From an uncultured Prevotellaceae bacterium (GTDB taxonomy: Bacteria > Bacteroidota > Bacteroidia > Bacteroidales > Muribaculaceae), in assembly GCA_900318535.1 (NCBI GenBank), contig ONKU01000005.1, positions 1 through 64,000 of the forward strand: a stretch of 64,000 nt of DNA, written 5' to 3'. The position numbers were made by a program, and so were the translations under genes. Shown in pieces: positions 20,155 to 28,946 of this stretch. The notes beneath the pieces are model-generated. The model was not told the DNA's origin and did no database searches. It was given only the letters and a program-made list of their open reading frames with translations. Within the stretch, counting starts at the first letter, position 1. Every line of letters begins with the position of its first letter.

Positions 20155-20162
20155 TACCTTTG
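20155..20162 (+). promoter_or_regulatory. -7 promoter box of the threonine aldolase gene
   Basis: TACCTTTG, 29 nt before the ATG at 20192. Divergent from, and only 23 nt away from, the amylase -7 box, so the two polymerases would compete for overlapping DNA. Confidence 0.65.
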
Positions 20163-20191
20163 CGCAATAAAAAACTTAACCAAAGACAATT

Positions 20192-21214
20192 ATGATTTCA
20201 TTTGAGAGCGATTACAACAACGGTTGCCACGAGGCTATCCTCCAAAGGTTGAGCGAGACCAATGATGAGCGGGCTACAGGCTACGGCCTGGACGATTTCT
20301 GCACTGCCGCCAAGGCTAAGATCCGTCAGGCTTGCAACAAGCCCGATGCCGACGTGTTTTTCCTTGTCGGTGGCACGCAGACCAACGCCACCGTCATCGA
20401 TGCCATGCTTAACTCCTATCAGGGTGTCTTGAGCGTTGAGACGGGACATATCAATGTCCACGAGTCGGGTGCCATCGAGTTCGGCGGCCACAAGGTGTTG
20501 GCTTTACCCACACACGACGGCAAGATGGATGCCGCTGAGCTTGATCAGTGGCTCCACGACTTCTATGCCGATATCGCCTATGAGCACATGGTGTTCCCCG
20601 GCATGGTTTACATCACTTTTGCCACCGAGATGGGTACGATCTATACATTGGCCGAGTTGCAGGCCATCAGTGCCGTGTGCAAGCGTTATGAGTTGCCGCT
20701 GTTTATCGACGGGGCACGTCTGGGCTACGGTCTCATGGCCGAGGGATGTGACGTGACGCTTGAGCAACTGGCAGGTTTGTGCGATGTGTTCTATCTGGGA
20801 GGCACCAAGTGCGGTGCCTTATGCGGCGAGGCTGTGGTGTTCCCCAATCACAATGCTCCAGCCCATTTCTTTACCATGGTCAAGCAGCATGGTGCCTTGT
20901 TGGCCAAGGGGCGCCTGTTGGGCATCCAGTTCGATGTGCTCATGCAGGACGGCCTTTACTTCAAGATTGCCCGTCATGCCGTTGAACAGGCCATCCGTTT
21001 GCGCGATGCTTTCGTTGCCAAAGGATATGAAATGTATAGCAATTCGCCTACTAACCAGCAGTTTGTCCTCCTGGACAAGGACACCATCAAGCGTCTGGAA
21101 AAGGACTTCGTTTTCGAGCAGTGGTTCCCTGTGGGCAACATGATGAATTGCCGTTTTGTCACCAGTTGGGCCACCCGAAGCGAGGATGTTGACGCCCTCA
21201 TTGCCGCCCTGTGA
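20192..21214 (+). CDS. Threonine aldolase family PLP enzyme
   Basis: 340 aa, normal length. Fold-type I pyridoxal-phosphate enzyme predicted to split threonine or allo-threonine to glycine and acetaldehyde. Visible signs are the N-terminal FESDYNNG, the phosphate-binding VGGTQTN, the conserved FIDGARLGYGL with the cofactor-contacting Asp and Arg, and YLGGTKCGAL with the Schiff-base lysine. Cytoplasmic. It has its own promoter and is followed by tsaB after 73 nt with a separate promoter, so it is probably monocistronic. Related enzymes act on other beta-hydroxy amino acids, so stereospecificity is open. Confidence 0.9.
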   Translation: MISFESDYNNGCHEAILQRLSETNDERATGYGLDDFCTAAKAKIRQACNKPDADVFFLVGGTQTNATVIDAMLNSYQGVLSVETGHINVHESGAIEFGGHKVLALPTHDGKMDAAELDQWLHDFYADIAYEHMVFPGMVYITFATEMGTIYTLAELQAISAVCKRYELPLFIDGARLGYGLMAEGCDVTLEQLAGLCDVFYLGGTKCGALCGEAVVFPNHNAPAHFFTMVKQHGALLAKGRLLGIQFDVLMQDGLYFKIARHAVEQAIRLRDAFVAKGYEMYSNSPTNQQFVLLDKDTIKRLEKDFVFEQWFPVGNMMNCRFVTSWATRSEDVDALIAAL

Positions 21215-21258
21215 GGACGCTTTTAATGGGTTTTAACGGCTATCTCAACAATTTTGAC

Positions 21259-21266
21259 TACCTTTG
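21259..21266 (+). promoter_or_regulatory. -7 promoter box of tsaB
   Basis: TACCTTTG, 21 nt before the tsaB ATG. Confidence 0.6.
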
Positions 21267-21287
21267 CACGTTTTTTAGATAAAATAA

Positions 21288-21998
21288 ATGGCGACAATCC
21301 TGAACATAGAGACCTCAACCGAGGTGTGCTCGGTGGCATTGACCAGCGAGGGCCAGGTGCTTGATCATCGTGAGAATTACGAGGGTCAGACCCATGCCAC
21401 GCTCTTGAGCCAGTATGTCAAAGAGATGCTGGACTACGCCCACTCCCGAGAGATGAAAATCGACGCGATTGCCGTGAGCATCGGTCCTGGTTCCTATACG
21501 GGACTGCGCATCGGCCTGAGCGAGGCCAAGGGGCTCGCATTTGGCCTGAATGTGCCGCTCATCGGGGTGAACACCCTGCAGTTGCTCTCGGTGAGCACCA
21601 TGTTCAACCACTTCATCGATGAGGAGAATTTGCTCTATGTGCCGATGATCGATGCCCGCCGCATGGAGGTCTATACCGCTGCTTATAATCCTTCGTTGGA
21701 ACCCGTACTGGAACCTCAGGCGATGATACTAGACGAGAACTCGTTCCAGGACTTGATACAGCAGGGCTATGCGCTCGTTGTGATGGGAAATGGCAGTGAC
21801 AAGGCACAGCAGGTGCTGCATGGCGACAAGGTGCATTTTGTTGAGGGCATGAAGCCGGTTGCAGTCGATATGATGGCACTGGCCGAGAAAGCCTTCAGGG
21901 AACAGAATTTCATCGATGTTGCTTACAGTACGCCCCTCTATCTCAAAGAATTCCAGGCTACCAAGCCCCGCAACCCCATTCTTGGTGTCAAGGGGTAG
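21288..21998 (+). CDS. tsaB: tRNA threonylcarbamoyladenosine biosynthesis protein TsaB
   Basis: 236 aa, family-typical. Scaffold partner of TsaD in making the t6A modification at position 37 of ANN-decoding tRNAs. It begins with LNIETSTEVCSVAL and contains VSIGPGSYTGLRIGLSEAKGLA, the hallmark of the inactive ASKHA-fold paralogue. The catalytic partner TsaD and TsaE are not in the window. The gene is followed after 60 nt by a DUF4290 gene with its own promoter. Confidence 0.93.
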   Translation: MATILNIETSTEVCSVALTSEGQVLDHRENYEGQTHATLLSQYVKEMLDYAHSREMKIDAIAVSIGPGSYTGLRIGLSEAKGLAFGLNVPLIGVNTLQLLSVSTMFNHFIDEENLLYVPMIDARRMEVYTAAYNPSLEPVLEPQAMILDENSFQDLIQQGYALVVMGNGSDKAQQVLHGDKVHFVEGMKPVAVDMMALAEKAFREQNFIDVAYSTPLYLKEFQATKPRNPILGVKG

Positions 21999-22045
21999 GG
22001 CACAGTGTGGCAGGGCTGGATTTTCGCCATTCAAAAAAAAAGTAG

Positions 22046-22053
22046 TACTTTTG
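22046..22053 (+). promoter_or_regulatory. -7 promoter box of the DUF4290 gene (leaderless transcript)
   Basis: TACTTTTG is followed by 5 nt and then the ATG at 22059. TTTC, a near match to the -33 box, lies 20 nt upstream (22022-22025). Confidence 0.65.
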
Positions 22054-22058
22054 CAGAT

Positions 22059-22655
22059 ATGTTGACATATAATTCACAACTTAAGAAACTGGTGTTGCCC
22101 GAGTACGGCCGCAACATCCAGCAGATGGTTGACCACTGCTTGACGATTGAAGACCGCGCCGAGCGCACTCGTTGCGCGTTCACCATCGTGCAAAACATGG
22201 CCAACATGTTCCCCCAGTTGCGCGGCGAGACCGATTACCAGCACAAGCTGTGGGACCACCTGATGATCATGAGCGGGTTCCAACTCGATGTGGACGCCCC
22301 ATTTGACGACATTATCAAGGAAGAGAGCCTGGATACCAAGCCCATTCCCATCCAATATGAATTGGAGCCCATCCAATACCGCCATTACGGCAAGAACATC
22401 GAGCGCATGATCGAGCGTGCGGCCACCTATCCCGAAGGCGAGGAGCGCGACGCTCTGGTGATGCTGCTGGCCAACCACATGAAGAAACTGATTTTCCAGA
22501 TCAACAACGAGGATGTGGAAGATGCCAAGATTTTCAAGGATCTGGAACGTTACAGCCATGGCGCCATCAGGTTAGACCCGCAGACCCATCACCTGCATGA
22601 GTACCAGATCGTGAAGCCCGCCCAGACGATTGGCAAAAAGAAAAAGAAAAAGTAA
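22059..22655 (+). CDS. DUF4290 family protein of unknown function
   Basis: 198 aa, soluble, with no signal peptide or membrane segment. The opening MLTYNSQLKKLVLPEYGRN and the inner stretches LPEYGRNIQQMVDHCL and YGKNIERMIERA fit the DUF4290 family, which is found almost only in Bacteroidetes. No catalytic motif is evident; it is largely alpha-helical by residue pattern and ends in a lysine run (KKKKKK). It is located between tsaB and rimM, and followed by rimM after 27 nt, which suggests a link to RNA modification or ribosome assembly (inference from context). The ATG at 22059 is fixed by the promoter. Confidence 0.8.
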   Translation: MLTYNSQLKKLVLPEYGRNIQQMVDHCLTIEDRAERTRCAFTIVQNMANMFPQLRGETDYQHKLWDHLMIMSGFQLDVDAPFDDIIKEESLDTKPIPIQYELEPIQYRHYGKNIERMIERAATYPEGEERDALVMLLANHMKKLIFQINNEDVEDAKIFKDLERYSHGAIRLDPQTHHLHEYQIVKPAQTIGKKKKKK

Positions 22656-22682
22656 GGTCAGACTGCTGACAACTGAATAACG

Positions 22683-23219
22683 ATGATTACTCGAGAGGAG
22701 CTCATTGAAATCGGGCATTACAACAAGCCCCACGGCTTGTCAGGCGAGATATCGGCCACGGTCGATGTTGAACTTGATGCCTTGCAAAGCCTGTCTTGCC
22801 TGGTGAGCGAGATGGACGGCATTTTTGTGCCATTTTTTGTGAACTCCCTGCGCCCCAAGACCAGCGAGACGGTATTGCTCACCATCGATGGCATCGATAA
22901 TGAGCAAGAGGCGGCATGCCTGGTCAATCATGAGATATATGCCCTCAAGCGTGACTATCGCCTTGAGAGCGAGGACCTGGAAGCCGATGGTTATCCGCTG
23001 GACTATTTCATTGGATTTGATCTTCACGAAAGCGACGGAAACCGAGTAGGGAAAATCGTTGAGGTGGATGAACAGACCGAGAACGCCATTTTCATCGTCG
23101 AGGATAACGACAAGGAGTTCATGTTGCCGGCAACCGACGACCTGATTCTGGAATTTGATCTCGATAAGGAAGTGATCGTCATGGAATTGCCTGAAGGAAT
23201 CCTTGACTTGAACCAATAA
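22683..23219 (+). CDS. rimM: Ribosome maturation factor RimM
   Basis: 178 aa, full length. Binds ribosomal protein S19 and assists maturation of the 30S head domain. The N-terminal RimM barrel has IGHYNKPHGLSGEI, close to the family GxxxxxHGLxGE motif. The C-terminal PRC barrel starts near residue 98 (YPLDYFIGFDLHESDGNRVG) and ends EGILDLN. ATG at 22683. It is acidic overall, as usual. It probably shares a transcript with DUF4290. Confidence 0.93.
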   Translation: MITREELIEIGHYNKPHGLSGEISATVDVELDALQSLSCLVSEMDGIFVPFFVNSLRPKTSETVLLTIDGIDNEQEAACLVNHEIYALKRDYRLESEDLEADGYPLDYFIGFDLHESDGNRVGKIVEVDEQTENAIFIVEDNDKEFMLPATDDLILEFDLDKEVIVMELPEGILDLNQ

Positions 23220-23237
23220 ATTGAAAAGAAAGCATTG

Positions 23238-23882
23238 ATGCGACGTGTTTCACATATTTTGATGGCTGCCCTGCTGATGATGACTACAGCGGGAATACTG
23301 CCGCTGTCGGCCAAGGTTCATGTCGATGACATCTATGAAATGTCGCTCGACGAGAATCTGATGACTCCCGAAATCAAGAACGACAAGCAGGCCGACAGGA
23401 TACAGGAATTCCAGTATAATATGGCCGTGGCTTTCAAGCAGACGAACTATGACGTGGAAATCATGCGTGACGACGAGGTCATCGTCATCACCATTCCCGC
23501 AAGCCAGCTTTTTGACCCCAACGACACCGTGTTGAACAAGTTGGGTGAGGAGCAGCTCAAGCCGTTCTTGCGCATGCTCAATAATCCCGGTTTCTACAAG
23601 CTGCTGCTCGTCATGCACAGCGATAACACGGGCAGTTCAGAGTACACCCTCAATCTCACTCGTCAACGCGTGAATGCCATCTTCGACTGGTTTGAGGAGA
23701 ACGGCAGCGTGGATTATGTGGTGCCTTACGCCCTTGGAGAGACCGACCCCATTGTGGACAACAACTCGGTAGAGAGCCGCAAGACCAACCGCAGGTTGGA
23801 AATTTTCCTCATTCCCGAGCAGACGATGTTGCAGCAGGCCAAGAAAGGACGCATCAACATGAGCCAAATGGGTAAAAAATGA
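23238..23882 (+). CDS. OmpA-like peptidoglycan-associated protein
   Basis: 214 aa. A signal peptide (about residues 1-25) is followed by a short linker and an OmpA C-terminal domain (about 85-195) with NLTRQRVNAIFDWF and the ESRKTNRRLEIFL ending, the peptidoglycan (diaminopimelate) binding region. There is no outer-membrane barrel and no lipobox, so it is a periplasmic or cell-wall-bound protein. ATG at 23238 is used; a TTG one codon upstream is less likely. It lies between rimM (18 nt) and proS (30 nt) in one strand-wise run. Confidence 0.8.
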   Translation: MRRVSHILMAALLMMTTAGILPLSAKVHVDDIYEMSLDENLMTPEIKNDKQADRIQEFQYNMAVAFKQTNYDVEIMRDDEVIVITIPASQLFDPNDTVLNKLGEEQLKPFLRMLNNPGFYKLLLVMHSDNTGSSEYTLNLTRQRVNAIFDWFEENGSVDYVVPYALGETDPIVDNNSVESRKTNRRLEIFLIPEQTMLQQAKKGRINMSQMGKK

Positions 23883-23912
23883 CAATAACACATATAAATT
23901 ACAGATATAACA

Positions 23913-25394
23913 ATGGCAAAAGAGCTTAAAGATTTAACTAAGAGAGCCGATAATTACTCTCAATGGTATAATGAACTGGTGGTAAAAGCCGACCTCGCCG
24001 AGCAGTCGGCAGTGCGCGGATGTATGGTCATCAAGCCCTATGGCTATGCCATCTGGGAAAAGATGCAGCGCCGACTCGATGATATGTTCAAGGCAACTGG
24101 TGTGCAGAACGCCTATTTCCCCTTGCTGATTCCCAAGTCGTTTCTCAGCCGTGAGGCCGACCACGTCGAGGGTTTTGCCAAGGAGTGCGCTGTCGTTACC
24201 CATTACCGCCTGATGAATGACCCGGGTGGCAATGGTGTTGTCGTGGATCCCGCTGCACGCCTTGAGGAGGAACTCGTTATCCGTCCCACCAGCGAGACGA
24301 TCATCTGGAACACCTACCGCAACTGGATCAACAGCTATCGTGACCTGCCATTGCTCATCAACCAGTGGGCTAACGTTTTCCGTTGGGAAATGCGCACCCG
24401 CATGTTCCTGCGCACGGCCGAGTTCTTGTGGCAGGAGGGTCACACGGCCCACGCCACCAAGGAAGAAGCCGAGGCCAAGGCCATCGAGATGCTGAACGTA
24501 TATGCTGATTTTGCCGAGAAGTACATGGCATTGCCCGTAATCAAGGGTATCAAGACCGCCAACGAGCGGTTTGCAGGTGCCCTCGAGACTTACACCATCG
24601 AGGCGATGATGCAGGATGGCAAGGCGCTGCAGTCAGGTACCAGCCACTTCCTGGGGCAGAACTTCGCCAAGGCATTTGATGTGAAGTTTATCGACAAGGA
24701 GAACAAGTTGCAGGACGTTTGGGCTACTTCTTGGGGTGTGTCCACTCGACTGATGGGCGCCCTGATCATGACCCATAGCGATGACAACGGTTTGGTATTG
24801 CCGCCTCATCTGGCTCCCATCCAGGTTGTTATCGTTCCTGTTTACAAGACCGACGAGCAACTTCAGGAGGTGAACAAGGTGGTTGAGCCCATCGTCAACA
24901 ACCTGAGGGCAATGGGTATCTCGGTGAAGTATGACAATGCCGACAACAAGCGTCCGGGCTTCAAGTTTGCCGACTACGAGCTCAAGGGTGTGCCCGTGCG
25001 TCTCGTGCTGGGTGCTCGCGACATCGAGAACGGCACCGTCGAGGTGATGCGCCGCGACACACTCGAGAAATCCAGCGAGCAACTCGCCGGTATTGAGAAC
25101 CGTGTCAAGGACCTGCTCGAAGAAATCCAGCAGAACATCTACACCAAGGCCCTGCGTCATCGCGAGGAGATGACTTTCAAGGTCGACACTTGGGACGAGT
25201 TCAAGGAGCAGATCGAGAAAGGTGGTTTCATCCTGGCACATTGGGACGGTACCACCGAGACCGAAGAGAAGATCAAGGAAGAGACCAAGGCGACCATTCG
25301 CTGCATCCCCCTGGATGCTCCCGAAGAGGAGGGCAAGTGCATCTACACCGGCAAACCCAGCCATCGTCGCGTTATCTTCGCCCGCAATTATTGA
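23913..25394 (+). CDS. proS: Prolyl-tRNA synthetase (short, archaeal/eukaryotic type)
   Basis: 493 aa. Charges tRNA-Pro. It has class II motifs, with [27 protein letters not shown] split over motif 2 (here read in two pieces) and motif 3 around [17 protein letters not shown], then an anticodon-binding domain and the C-terminal zinc-like domain ending in the aromatic RNY. It lacks the editing insertion of the long bacterial type, consistent with the ProS type 3 form common in Bacteroidetes. A terminator follows directly. Confidence 0.96.
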   Translation: MAKELKDLTKRADNYSQWYNELVVKADLAEQSAVRGCMVIKPYGYAIWEKMQRRLDDMFKATGVQNAYFPLLIPKSFLSREADHVEGFAKECAVVTHYRLMNDPGGNGVVVDPAARLEEELVIRPTSETIIWNTYRNWINSYRDLPLLINQWANVFRWEMRTRMFLRTAEFLWQEGHTAHATKEEAEAKAIEMLNVYADFAEKYMALPVIKGIKTANERFAGALETYTIEAMMQDGKALQSGTSHFLGQNFAKAFDVKFIDKENKLQDVWATSWGVSTRLMGALIMTHSDDNGLVLPPHLAPIQVVIVPVYKTDEQLQEVNKVVEPIVNNLRAMGISVKYDNADNKRPGFKFADYELKGVPVRLVLGARDIENGTVEVMRRDTLEKSSEQLAGIENRVKDLLEEIQQNIYTKALRHREEMTFKVDTWDEFKEQIEKGGFILAHWDGTTETEEKIKEETKATIRCIPLDAPEEEGKCIYTGKPSHRRVIFARNY

Positions 25395-25422
25395 TACCAG
25401 GAATCCGGTATTTATATGATAT

Positions 25423-25455
25423 GTTACGGCAGCCTCATGGCTGCTGTAACTTTTT
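25423..25455 (+). terminator. Rho-independent terminator of proS
   Basis: GTTACGGCAGCC / GGCTGCTGTAAC with a TCAT loop, one mismatch, followed by TTTTT. Confidence 0.92.
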
Positions 25456-25475
25456 ATAGGGCGCATAAAAAAGCA

Positions 25476-25497
25476 CTTCGTTTCACAACGAAGGTGC
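25476..25497. other. Second hairpin after proS
   Basis: CACTTCGTT pairs with AACGAAGGTG (one bulged G) around a TCAC loop. There is no T run, and the role is unknown. Confidence 0.5.
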
Positions 25498-25665
25498 CCT
25501 AGGAAAAATAGTATGAATAAAAGTTTGATTTAAGGTGCCACAAAATTACATGTTTTTTCACATCTGAGCAATGATTTGGCCCAAAAAGTACTCTAACCAC
25601 GGGCTTATTGAAAAAAAAGCAGAATATTTTTTGGCAACAATGTGTGCTTTGTGAGGATAATTAGT

Positions 25666-25673
25666 TAACTTTG
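25666..25673 (+). promoter_or_regulatory. -7 promoter box of the small membrane protein gene
   Basis: TAACTTTG matches TAnnTTTG, with the ATG 65 nt downstream. Confidence 0.55.
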
Positions 25674-25738
25674 TCGTTTGATTGTTGTAAACTAATTCCG
25701 GTTATGGCAGTCTAAGGGTCGTTAAATAGTTATTTATA

Positions 25739-25987
25739 ATGAACAAGAGTCAAACAGGCATGAATCGAGTCGTGAAGATGTTCTTCGGCATCTTTATGGT
25801 TTTTGTGTATCTGGGCATGGCCGCTTTGATGGCAGTGAATTTCTTTGATTGGTCCAACGCCCCGTTGTGGAAAGGCGTCAGGTGGTTCTTTGCAATCGTT
25901 TTTGCTGCCTATGGCATTTACCGTGGATATCGCGAGCTGACCGGTGAGCACACCTACGGCATGCGACGCTATGACGACGAGGAATAA
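25739..25987 (+). CDS. Small two-helix membrane protein
   Basis: 82 aa. Two hydrophobic segments, about residues 14-36 and 46-64, are joined by a short loop (FDWSNAPLWKG). The C-terminal tail is charged and ends in DDEE. I do not recognise a named family. It is followed after 17 nt by a PstS-like lipoprotein and then a TPR protein. In other Bacteroidales, comparable genes sit in the ExbB/ExbD/TonB neighbourhood (recollection, not checked), and those transport genes are missing here. Positive-inside arrangement suggests both termini in the cytoplasm. Confidence 0.72.
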   Translation: MNKSQTGMNRVVKMFFGIFMVFVYLGMAALMAVNFFDWSNAPLWKGVRWFFAIVFAAYGIYRGYRELTGEHTYGMRRYDDEE

Positions 25988-26004
25988 TCAAATATGACTA
26001 TCCG

Positions 26005-26991
26005 ATGATGAATAAACTGAATATATTTGGATTGCTCATGGCAATGGCAGCCATGCTGCTGTTGTCATCGTGTGGCGACCAGCGCCCCAAGAGCACAAGC
26101 ACACGCGGCATTGCCAAGATCATGTGTGACGAGTCGTTCCAGAGTGTACTCGAGCAGGAAATCGCCGTTTTCGAGTATCAGTACCCCGAGGCCAGCATCA
26201 TGCCCGAATACATCAACGAGCATGACGCGCTGGATTCTCTCTTTAGAAATAAGGTGGACCTGATCATCATTTCACACGACTTGACCAAGGACCAGAAGGA
26301 GAGCCTCAAGAAGATTGGACGTGGCTACCGCTCCAGGATGATTGCAGTCGATGCCATCGCCGTCATTGTCAACAAGCAGAATGACATTGAAGACTTGTCG
26401 ATGCAGGACCTGCGCGACATCTTCACCGGCAAGGTGAAACGGTGGGGTGAGGTCTACCCGACGAAATTGAAGAACGACACCATCAAGGTGATGTTCGATG
26501 GTTCGGGAACCGGTGTTGTGAACTACATGAAAGAGAAATTCTTGGGCGGCGCCAAGTTCGGACCTAATATCTATGCAAGAAAATCGAGCAGCGACGTCTT
26601 TGACGCTGTAGAGCAATACAAGAATGTCATTGGCTTTATTGGCGTGAGCTGGATCACGAGCGACCTCAAGTCTCTTGAGAAGCCTATTTCTGAGAAATAT
26701 GACGAGCTCAAGACCAAAAACGAGGTGAGCGTCATCGACTTCACCGATCGCATCAAGGTGATGCCCTTGAGGGCTGACGACCAGCTTCAGGCTGTGAAAC
26801 CTTATCAGGCCCACATCCACAGTGGCGACTATCCCCTGGTGCGCAAGATTTGGGCTATTGATGCCTCTTACAACGGCACTCTTGACCATGGTTTCTATGC
26901 CTTCTTGACGGGTGTCATCGGTCAGAAGATTATCCTGCAAACGGGTGTTTTGCCCGCCGCCGAGCCTGTGAGAACCGTTGAACTTCAATAG
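26005..26991 (+). CDS. PstS-like substrate-binding lipoprotein
   Basis: 328 aa. The signal peptide ends in a lipobox LLLSSC, so the protein is lipid-anchored. The rest is a PBP-like periplasmic binding fold with the phosphate-binder signatures VMFDGSGTGVVNYM and VIGFIGVSWI. Phosphate or another oxyanion is the expected ligand. No Pst permease or ATPase genes are adjacent, so it may be a sensor or a TonB-linked binder rather than an ABC component (inference). Co-directional with the small membrane protein; a sigma-54-like promoter begins 9 nt after its stop, splitting it from the TPR gene. Confidence 0.83.
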   Translation: MMNKLNIFGLLMAMAAMLLLSSCGDQRPKSTSTRGIAKIMCDESFQSVLEQEIAVFEYQYPEASIMPEYINEHDALDSLFRNKVDLIIISHDLTKDQKESLKKIGRGYRSRMIAVDAIAVIVNKQNDIEDLSMQDLRDIFTGKVKRWGEVYPTKLKNDTIKVMFDGSGTGVVNYMKEKFLGGAKFGPNIYARKSSSDVFDAVEQYKNVIGFIGVSWITSDLKSLEKPISEKYDELKTKNEVSVIDFTDRIKVMPLRADDQLQAVKPYQAHIHSGDYPLVRKIWAIDASYNGTLDHGFYAFLTGVIGQKIILQTGVLPAAEPVRTVELQ

Positions 26992-27000
26992 GATAACAGA

Positions 27001-27017
27001 TTGGCACGGAATTTGCA
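27001..27017 (+). promoter_or_regulatory. Perfect sigma-54 (RpoN) -24/-12 promoter before the TPR gene
   Basis: TTGGCACGGAATTTGCA matches the RpoN consensus YTGGCACG-N4-TTGCW at every defined position, with GG-N10-GC spacing. Its end lies 57 nt before the TPR gene ATG. I see no TAnnTTTG box in this 83-nt intergenic stretch, so it is the best promoter for that gene. Confidence 0.75.
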
Positions 27018-27074
27018 AAATCGATAATAAAACAAAATTTACTCATAAATATCAACAATTAAATTGTTACTGCA

Positions 27075-28700
27075 ATGAAAAGGAAATTCTTATTCGCATC
27101 ACTCATCTTGATGGGTGCATCGCTGGTAGCTAACGCACAAGGCTACAAAGACGGTATTGAGTACTACAAGGTTGACAAGCTGGACAATGCCAAGGAGTTG
27201 CTCGAGCGCAACTTGAACGCTGCAAGCACCGACAAGGCCGAGGCATTCTACTATCTGGGTCAGATTGCCCTTCACCAGGGTCAAGTGGCACAGGCTGCTG
27301 CCAACTTCGAGAAAGGTATCGCTGCCAACGCCATGAATCCTTACAACTATGTTGGACAGGCAGCTATCGCACTCAAGAATGGCGGTGATGTCAAGGCTCT
27401 GCTCGAGAAAGCACGCAAGCTCGCAAAGAAGGACTCCAAGCTGGAGATGGAAATTGCACGCGCTTTCTACGATGCCAACCCCACCACCTATGCCAAGGAC
27501 ATTGAGAAGTGCATCAAGAATGCCCGCAAGTGGAATGCTGATGACCCCGACAGCTACATCTTTGAGGCCGACACCAAGGCCGACAAGAAGGACTGGGGCA
27601 ACGCAGCCGGCATCTATGAGCTGGCCTTTGATAAGGATCCCAACAATATCGAGGCCTATGTGAAGTATGCCAACACTTACTTCAATGTGAACCCCGCCAT
27701 GGCTATCGAGCGCCTTGAGGAGCTGCAGGCCAAGGTTCCCGGATCGGCTCTGGTTCAGCGTGAACTCGCCGAGAAGTACTACGCCGACAACTTGGGCGCC
27801 AAGGCAGCCGAGCAGTATGGCAAGTACATCAAGAACCCCAACCACTTTGCTCAGGATGAGGTTCGTTACGTGCAGCTGTTGTTCTTCGGTGAGAAGTACC
27901 AGGACTCCTACAATCTGGCTACCCAGCTCATCAACCGTCTCAACCCCAACGACGAGAACGTGTTCTACATGAAGCGCATGCAGCTCTACAACCTGGTACA
28001 ATTGGAGAAATGGCCCGAGGCTGTTGAGGCCGGTAAAGCTTTCTTCGCCAACATGCTGCCCAAGGGCTCAAAGTATGAGGTTCGCGACTACACCGACTAC
28101 GGACAGGCATTACTGACTGCCGGTATGCCTAACGAGGCAGTCGCAGCCTTCGAGAAGGCCCTCGAAATCAATCCCAACAATGTGGACCTGATTCGCTATA
28201 TGGGCGACAGTTATGCCGATGCCGAGGACTTCGTCAATGCAGCCAAGTACTACCAGCGTCTGGTGGACAGCGGCAACAACAAGTCCAACGACCTCTTTAC
28301 CCTGTCGAACTACTACCTGGGAATCGCCAGCACCGATGCTCTTGATGACGCCACCAAGGCCGACGCTCTTGCCAAGTCTCAGAAGTATATCGACGAAGTG
28401 GACAAGCTGGTTCCCGGCAACGTGCAGATCGTCAACCAGAAGGCCAAGATCGCCAAGTTCCGCGAGGGTGACACCAACACGGGCGCAGCTCTGGCAGCTT
28501 ACAACGAGTTGCTCCAGATCCTCGACACTAAGGAGAACAAGGCCGACTATGCACGCTACTACAAGTATGCCTACAACTACCTGGCCACCTACTACTTCAC
28601 CAAGGGTGACAAGGCTACTGCTAAGGGCTACTACCAGAAGTGGCTGGAATATGATCCCGAAAATGAGTCACTGCGCAACTACGTCAACAGCTTGAAGTAA
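27075..28700 (+). CDS. Large secreted tetratricopeptide-repeat protein
   Basis: 541 aa. A signal peptide (MKRKFLFASLILMGASLVANAQ, given in part) precedes TPR units covering the whole protein, for example AEAFYYLGQIALHQGQVAQA, DSYIFEADTKADKKDWGNAA and PNEAVAAFEKALEINPNNVD. Predicted periplasmic scaffold for protein-protein contacts. It follows the PstS-like gene but has its own sigma-54-like promoter and a strong terminator, so it can be expressed alone. Highly biased codon use (AAG, GAG, AAC) suggests strong expression, as in the neighbouring groEL and mutB. The partner is unknown. Confidence 0.82.
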   Translation: MKRKFLFASLILMGASLVANAQGYKDGIEYYKVDKLDNAKELLERNLNAASTDKAEAFYYLGQIALHQGQVAQAAANFEKGIAANAMNPYNYVGQAAIALKNGGDVKALLEKARKLAKKDSKLEMEIARAFYDANPTTYAKDIEKCIKNARKWNADDPDSYIFEADTKADKKDWGNAAGIYELAFDKDPNNIEAYVKYANTYFNVNPAMAIERLEELQAKVPGSALVQRELAEKYYADNLGAKAAEQYGKYIKNPNHFAQDEVRYVQLLFFGEKYQDSYNLATQLINRLNPNDENVFYMKRMQLYNLVQLEKWPEAVEAGKAFFANMLPKGSKYEVRDYTDYGQALLTAGMPNEAVAAFEKALEINPNNVDLIRYMGDSYADAEDFVNAAKYYQRLVDSGNNKSNDLFTLSNYYLGIASTDALDDATKADALAKSQKYIDEVDKLVPGNVQIVNQKAKIAKFREGDTNTGAALAAYNELLQILDTKENKADYARYYKYAYNYLATYYFTKGDKATAKGYYQKWLEYDPENESLRNYVNSLK

Positions 28701-28729
28701 TTGATGTGACTTGAAATAGAAACTAACTT

Positions 28730-28764
28730 AGGCGACCGTCTCAACGATGGTCGCCTGTTTTTTT
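28730..28764 (+). terminator. Rho-independent terminator of the TPR gene
   Basis: AGGCGACC / GGTCGCCT perfect stem followed by GTTTTTTT. Confidence 0.93.
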
Positions 28765-28861
28765 AGGCAATAGGGGAGGGATAAAACGGTGTTGAGGCCG
28801 TTAAGTCCCTTTTTTTATAATGAATAATGTTTAAAATCGGTGATAATTCGGCAAAAGGTTG

Positions 28862-28869
28862 TACCTTTG
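28862..28869 (+). promoter_or_regulatory. -7 promoter box of mutAB
   Basis: TACCTTTG, 77 nt before the mutA ATG; drives the mutA-mutB pair. Confidence 0.6.
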
Positions 28870-28946
28870 CAGATTGGTAAGACAGTTACCCGTTTTTAAT
28901 CAACAGGAACTATATTTTTAAGGTTACTATATAATTATCAATTTTT

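Larger units (their letters stand above)
25395..25738. other. Intergenic region with proS terminator, second hairpin and a promoter
   Basis: 344 nt with no reading frame of note. From left to right: the proS terminator, a second bulged hairpin (25476-25497), an AT-rich stretch without visible structure, and the -7 box of the next gene. Confidence 0.6.
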
